A stretch of 64,000 nt of DNA from Fibrisoma montanum. Lineage in GTDB: Bacteria; Bacteroidota; Bacteroidia; Cytophagales; Spirosomataceae. The stretch is from positions 186,001 through 250,000 of the forward strand of contig NZ_QXED01000006.1 in the NCBI RefSeq assembly GCF_003583365.1, written 5' to 3'. Every line of letters begins with the position of its first letter. Position 1 is the first letter of the stretch. The translations under genes were made by a program, and so were the position numbers. The notes beneath the pieces were generated by a model. The model was not told the origin of the DNA, did not search any database, and saw only the letters and a program-made list of their open reading frames with translations. Of this stretch, positions 60,631-64,000 are shown one piece after another.

Positions 60631-61228
60631 CTTCGTAATCGTCAAAAAGGTCCTCCTGCTTTTTCTTGTCGGCCGCCAGCAGCTTCTCCATCATGGTCTC
60701 CAGTGCCTCGTCGCTAATGACCTGGCCACCCAGTTGTTCGGGGTTGAAGTTGATGATGTTGAGAATCGTCGTATTCTCGACCGGCTGCTCCTCCTTATCG
60801 GCCCCAATGAGTTTGGTGTAGATCTTGCGGAAGCTGGCCAGCGCTTTCAAATCCCCACGTTCTTTGGCCAGGCGCATGTCATCCTTCAGCTCCTCAATGA
60901 GGCATACTTTTTCGAAGGCCAGGTTAGGAGCCTCCAGTACCGAAAAGAAGCGTTTGGTGTCGGCCAGGTAGTTGCGGGCCGTGCGGCTGGTAATGCCCGG
61001 AATGGCCTGCAGGACGGCATTGATCTGCTGGGTAGTTGTTGCGTACTTACCCGTATTGAGCAGCCCAAAGATGAGCTGCCACCGATCGAACTGCAGCTTC
61101 AGGTCGGCCGGCAGTTGAATTTTCTTGGGGTCGTCTTCGGCCCGGGTGTCCCGGGCCCAGCGCAGGATGAGGTCAAATTTATCCTCACGACCCGTTTTGT
61201 CATCCAGCGGTGCTAAGTCAGTCGTCAT
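60596..61228 (-). CDS. Terminase small subunit-like protein
   Basis: The 210-residue helical protein has a helix-turn-helix-like segment (INAVLQAIPGITSRTARNYLADTK), a central helical oligomerisation region (VCLIEELKDDMRLAKERGDLKALASF) and an acidic C-terminus (QEDLFDDYEDVSSNAPEDPA). Position directly upstream of the large terminase and the layout support TerS, which recognises the packaging site. Sequence family membership is not confirmed. Confidence 0.7.
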   Translation of the reverse strand: MTTDLAPLDDKTGREDKFDLILRWARDTRAEDDPKKIQLPADLKLQFDRWQLIFGLLNTGKYATTTQQINAVLQAIPGITSRTARNYLADTKRFFSVLEAPNLAFEKVCLIEELKDDMRLAKERGDLKALASFRKIYTKLIGADKEEQPVENTTILNIINFNPEQLGGQVISDEALETMMEKLLAADKKKQEDLFDDYEDVSSNAPEDPA

Positions 61229-61240
61229 AGCTGGATGCGG

Positions 61241-61474
61241 TTACTCGTCACGTTTCGCCCGCAGGTGATAAACCCAGTTCGGTTTATCAGTATCATTAGC
61301 ATCGGGATACCGTTTGACCAGGTGCAGCTCAACACCCTGGCGGGCCACTTTGCGCACGAACGCCCCGAGGAGCTTCTGCTCAATGTCGGGGCTAACCTCT
61401 TTGTGGGTGAAAATCAATACCGGCTCGTCCTCGTCGTCGAGGTCGATGGTAATCAGGTCTGGTTTTAAGTCCAT
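61241..61474 (-). CDS. Small acidic phage protein
   Basis: A 77-residue protein starts MDLKPDLITIDLDDEDEPVLIFTHKEV and ends in a basic segment (YHLRAKRDE). CCGTAAC lies four bases before the ATG, a motif repeated before other phage genes here. It precedes the small terminase gene by 12 bases. Function is unknown. Confidence 0.6.
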   Translation of the reverse strand: MDLKPDLITIDLDDEDEPVLIFTHKEVSPDIEQKLLGAFVRKVARQGVELHLVKRYPDANDTDKPNWVYHLRAKRDE

Positions 61475-61495
61475 ACAGGTTACGGATTTTAATAA

Positions 61496-61527
61496 CTATC
61501 CACACTCAGCACATGGAGTGTGGATAG
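61496..61527 (-). terminator. Perfect 12-bp hairpin after the methylase gene
   Basis: CTATCCACACTC (61496-61507) and GAGTGTGGATAG (61516-61527) pair perfectly with an 8-base loop. Another 7-bp GC stem (GGCCGCC/GGCGGCC) follows the methylase stop at 61535-61554. The leftward T-run is weak (TTATTAAAA), so it may be a processing or attenuation site. Confidence 0.5.
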
Positions 61528-61553
61528 CTCGAACGGCCGCCCTGTAAGGCGGC

Positions 61554-62306
61554 CTAATAATTGGTGATCAGAATCTCAGTTCGCCGGTTTTTCATGTTCT
61601 GACGCTCACCGATTTCAATCACGTTCAGGCCTCGCCCCCGGGCGAGCTCCAGGATGAACGGGTGATCAAATTCAGAGATCGCAAACCGGCAGTTGGAAGC
61701 CACCAGGCAGTCGAACAAATCGATGGAATCCTTCTTGGTGAAGGCTTCGTAGTTGCCACCTTTGGTATCCAGGTACGGGGGATCGGCGTAGATAAAGGCC
61801 TTTTTGTTACCCCCCGCTTCGGCGTACCGATCCCGCAGCGAGATGCGGCTGATGACCTGGCGGAAATCGCAGTTCATGAGTTGCACCCCCTGCAGCTGCT
61901 GCTGCACCTCCTTCAGCCGCATCAGCACCAGCCAGTAGGTATTTGATCTGTCAAACTTCAGGGTCGTCATGCGGCCCATAAAGCTGAAATTCGAGAAGAA
62001 CAGAAACCGGGCGGCTTTCCGGATGGGATCGCTTTCGGTGTGCTGCTTCCAGTACTTCCACAGATCCTCGTGGATGGGCATCTGCTCCCAAAAATGGGCC
62101 AGCTCTTCCTTACGGTGGATGATGACGTCAAACAGATTGAAGACTTCCGAATCGTAGTCATTGACGATGTTGTGCTTGGCCCGGGGCTTGTTGAAAAACA
62201 TACCACCGGCCCCGAAAAACAGGTCGATGAACAAGTCGTGGTCGGGAAAATGCGGATGGATTTTCTCGGCGATTCGCCGTTTGTTTCCTGGTCGAGTCAG
62301 GATCAT
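61554..62306 (-). CDS. DNA adenine methylase, D12 class
   Basis: The 250-residue protein has the D12-class motif I (FIDLFFGAGGMFF), catalytic DPPY in FIYADPPYLDTKGGNYEAF, and RFAISEF near the C-terminus. It transfers a methyl group from S-adenosylmethionine to adenine N6. No restriction enzyme is adjacent, so it is an orphan phage methylase, probably protecting the phage genome or marking packaging or regulatory sites. The target sequence cannot be read. Confidence 0.9.
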   Translation of the reverse strand: MILTRPGNKRRIAEKIHPHFPDHDLFIDLFFGAGGMFFNKPRAKHNIVNDYDSEVFNLFDVIIHRKEELAHFWEQMPIHEDLWKYWKQHTESDPIRKAARFLFFSNFSFMGRMTTLKFDRSNTYWLVLMRLKEVQQQLQGVQLMNCDFRQVISRISLRDRYAEAGGNKKAFIYADPPYLDTKGGNYEAFTKKDSIDLFDCLVASNCRFAISEFDHPFILELARGRGLNVIEIGERQNMKNRRTEILITNY

Positions 62307-62337
62307 TGGCTTAATTGGGTTTAGTTATCGATTGATT

Positions 62338-62976
62338 TTAAGTTGATCCAATCCTGGTTAGCGCATCCAGTTGCATCTCAATGGTATGCAACTCAGACTG
62401 GTACTGCGCCAGCTTTTGGGTGTACGTCTGCATCTGCTCTTCTGAAAGCGCCCCCCGGAGCTTTTTAGAATAGCGGGTGATGTACGTCCGTAGCGTGAGT
62501 CGACGCGTGACGAGCTCTTCCGGAGCCAGTTCCGCATCGACGGCCGCCACTTCGGGTAGATAGCCATGTTGGTCGTAGAAATTTCGCCGGCCGTAGATGG
62601 TGTCGAGCTCATCCTTAATGGCCAGGATTCGAAACGCCCACCCCTTCAGCTCCTCGCTTTCAGTGACCCCCGAGTTAAATTGATTACGCATCCGCTCCTT
62701 CAGAATCGTGCGTTCATCCATCAGCCGTTTCGCCTGCTCCAAACTGCTTACCAGGGGTTGTGGGTAGGCCGACTGACGCGCCTGGTGCTCGGCCGACAGC
62801 TGCTCGTGCTTAGCCTCGAGGGCTTCCCGGAGCTTCTGCCGGTTATAGTCATCGGGTCCCTTCTTGAGCATGGCCAGCAAGAAACCCGTACCCAGGTGTT
62901 TCTCGTAGAGCATGACGCCAACTTCGTATTTGGGAGCATCCAGCCAGGCGGCCAGCTCATCAAGAGTGTCTTGCAT
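62338..62976 (-). CDS. Coiled-coil phage protein
   Basis: ATG 62974-62976 gives a 212-residue, mainly helical protein with coiled-coil stretches (REALEAKHEQLSAEHQARQSA, LSEEQMQTYTQKLAQYQSELHTIEMQ). An earlier in-frame start adds residues that overlap a terminator hairpin and is less likely. No family is recognised. Lies between the tail-tube-like region and the methylase. Confidence 0.6.
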   Translation of the reverse strand: MQDTLDELAAWLDAPKYEVGVMLYEKHLGTGFLLAMLKKGPDDYNRQKLREALEAKHEQLSAEHQARQSAYPQPLVSSLEQAKRLMDERTILKERMRNQFNSGVTESEELKGWAFRILAIKDELDTIYGRRNFYDQHGYLPEVAAVDAELAPEELVTRRLTLRTYITRYSKKLRGALSEEQMQTYTQKLAQYQSELHTIEMQLDALTRIGST

Positions 62977-63000
62977 GGGACAGGGCTTTTTAACAAAGAA

Positions 63001-63022
63001 GCCCGGCAAAACCGGGCTTTTT
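63001..63022. terminator. Intrinsic terminator hairpin
   Basis: GCCCGG (63001-63006) and CCGGGC (63012-63017) pair around CAAAA, with a T-run of six on the plus strand and a TTCTTTG run on the minus. In the leftward operon it would separate the 63039 gene from the coiled-coil gene. Confidence 0.65.
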
Positions 63023-63038
63023 TGCCATTAACACCACC

Positions 63039-63239
63039 TTAAGCATCGGCCTGGTCAGAACCAGTCACGACTGCTGTTTTCGTTAGTCTGAGGTAGGGCA
63101 CCTGCTCAGGATACTGCAGCAGGAAAGCCAGTTCCTCGGCCGACAAGTCCGCCAGGTCGAAATCCCGCCCGGCGAACTTGATCGGCATGCTGTCGGCCAA
63201 AACCAGGCCGACGATTTGATACGGTTTTGCCTTCGTCAT
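63039..63239 (-). CDS. Small phage protein
   Basis: A 66-residue protein starts at ATG 63237-63239 (MTKAKPYQIVGLVLADSMPIKF), 7 bases after the tail-tube-like gene, and continues LSAEELAFLLQYPEQVPYLRL. An upstream frame would overlap its neighbour. Position after a tail-tube-type gene hints at a tail-assembly role; no homology is seen. Confidence 0.6.
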   Translation of the reverse strand: MTKAKPYQIVGLVLADSMPIKFAGRDFDLADLSAEELAFLLQYPEQVPYLRLTKTAVVTGSDQADA

Positions 63240-63246
63240 AGCGGAT

Positions 63247-63813
63247 TTAGACGCCCGGCGTGAGCGGGACGGCGGCAGCGTAGACATAGATGTACGGCGT
63301 AAAGCAGGTAATCTCCAGTTCAGTGCCCCGGCCGCGACCCGACGTGGTCGTGGTTTTGAAGTTGGGCTTCACCGTGCAGAAGAAGCGGGCCGATCCCAAC
63401 TGCAGCATCTTGCCGTCGGGCAATTCGACGATGAACAACAGTTTGTCGTTCTTGATGTCGTTGATGAACTGCAGGGCGTCATCGGTAATGCCCGGATAGA
63501 AGGCTTTGAAGGTCGGCTTGAAGCTCATGCCGTCCTGCTCACCGTTCGAGCCGAAGTCAACCTCACCAGTGTCCTGGGTGATGTACAGCTTGTGAAAAAG
63601 CTTGCCGGTTTTCATCACGTGGGGCGTCGTCAACACGTACTGGTTAGCCGGCGCAGCGGCCGGCGTAGCAAACGTCTTGATGTCGTCGATGCGGGCAAAA
63701 TAGCAGATCTGGGCAACACCGCCCATGTTGACCTCGGTACCTTCAGGGCCCAGCAGGTCTTTGTAATCGAGTGGCACGTTCGTTAGCTGTCTAGTGTAAG
63801 TTACGGTAGACAA
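63247..63813 (-). CDS. Probable tail tube / major tail protein
   Basis: The 188-residue protein, starting at TTG 63811-63813, is beta-rich (GVAQICYFARIDDIK, KLFHKLYITQDTGEVDFGSNG, KLLFIVELPDGKMLQLGSARFF) and ends in a hydrophobic strand. Size and composition fit a siphophage tail tube protein. A TTG start is unusual; no ATG lies near the N-terminus of the conserved part. Capsid protein is the main alternative. Confidence 0.5.
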   Translation of the reverse strand: MSTVTYTRQLTNVPLDYKDLLGPEGTEVNMGGVAQICYFARIDDIKTFATPAAAPANQYVLTTPHVMKTGKLFHKLYITQDTGEVDFGSNGEQDGMSFKPTFKAFYPGITDDALQFINDIKNDKLLFIVELPDGKMLQLGSARFFCTVKPNFKTTTTSGRGRGTELEITCFTPYIYVYAAAVPLTPGV

Positions 63814-63827
63814 AACCCCCGTTTGGG

Positions 63828-63858
63828 GAGCCTATACGTTGTCGCCAGGCTCCCAAAA
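63828..63858. terminator. Hairpin between phage genes
   Basis: TTGGGGAGCCT and AGGCTCCCAA pair with one bulge between the partial gene at the right edge and the tail-tube-like gene. It may limit transcription or protect the abundant structural mRNA. Confidence 0.4.
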
Positions 63859-63870
63859 GGGCGGCTTTGT

Positions 63871-64000
63871 TTAGCTTTTCTTGATGACTTTGCGCAGGGT
63901 GCTGACGCCCTCTTTGACCAGTTCAGCAGCTAGTTTGGCGTCCTCGCGGAGTACATCGATGGTAATCTCCTGACCTTTCCAGCTGAAATCAGTGAGCAGT
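63871..64000 (-). CDS. C-terminal part of a phage protein (cut by window edge)
   Basis: The visible 42 residues (SWKGQEITIDVLREDAKLAAELV, then GVSTLRKVIKKS) end at TAA 63871-63873. The reading frame has no other stop to the window edge. The product is unknown. Confidence 0.55.
   Translation of the reverse strand, partial: LLTDFSWKGQEITIDVLREDAKLAAELVKEGVSTLRKVIKKS

Larger units (their letters stand above)
13882..64000. mobile_element. Prophage integrated at tRNA-Arg (left end; right end outside window)
   Basis: A tyrosine integrase beside a tRNA, an accessory zone, then leftward terminase, portal, tape-measure, fibre and lysis genes make one continuous phage-like block. attL would lie in the 3' end of the tRNA (about 13860-13881); attR is not in the window. 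No capsid or replication genes are seen, so at least part of the genome lies further right. A composite of two elements (an integrase island plus a prophage) cannot be excluded. Confidence 0.75.

Overview
This window looks like a chromosome of a GC-rich Cytophagales-type Bacteroidota (Spirosoma-like). The evidence is a SusC/SusD outer-membrane pair, signal peptides ending in A-x-A-Q, weak Shine-Dalgarno sites, and several upstream boxes matching the Bacteroidota -7 promoter element TANNTTTG. The organism assignment is inferred from these protein families; no 16S sequence is present.

Positions 1-13.9 kb are ordinary chromosome. A leftward group encodes a phosphonatase-like HAD hydrolase, an FAD-dependent amine oxidoreductase of the kind found beside it in phosphonate loci, then SusC and SusD, suggesting outer-membrane uptake tied to organophosphonate breakdown. 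Next come a gene remnant, a secreted protein, nicotinate phosphoribosyltransferase, sigma-54 (rpoN), a PAP2-like membrane protein, an enoyl-CoA hydratase/isomerase and tRNA-Arg(ACG).

From the tRNA to beyond the right edge (about 13.9-64 kb) the DNA reads as one integrated prophage. A tyrosine integrase follows the tRNA. Then comes an accessory zone (15-27 kb): a large structured palindromic element, an acyltransferase, an AT-rich DUF2971/DUF5677 pair, a serine recombinase with a res-like site, a YobI/KAP-type P-loop NTPase, a HicAB toxin-antitoxin module, an amidoligase with a small partner protein, a small regulatory operon with tandem palindromic operators, and a lipoprotein. From 27 to 64 kb nearly everything runs leftward and is virion or lysis related: tape measure, tail proteins, a large fibre/spike cluster, holin-like protein, endolysin, spanin-like overlapping genes, portal, terminases, a Dam-type methylase and a probable tail-tube protein. 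No capsid gene or attR is seen, so the element continues to the right.

The most unusual observation is the adhesin cluster at 34.0-46.6 kb. Eight of its nine genes, including an unmistakable tail-fibre repeat protein, two SGNH esterase-like proteins and two beta-helix proteins, start with a Sec signal peptide typical of the host phylum. Exported phage fibres do not fit the usual cytoplasmic virion assembly. A second surprise is a rightward chromate-resistance cassette (ChrB-AraC fusion, outer-membrane protein, ChrA) set between the portal and terminase genes as cargo. Functions are inferred by reading motifs; no database search was run.
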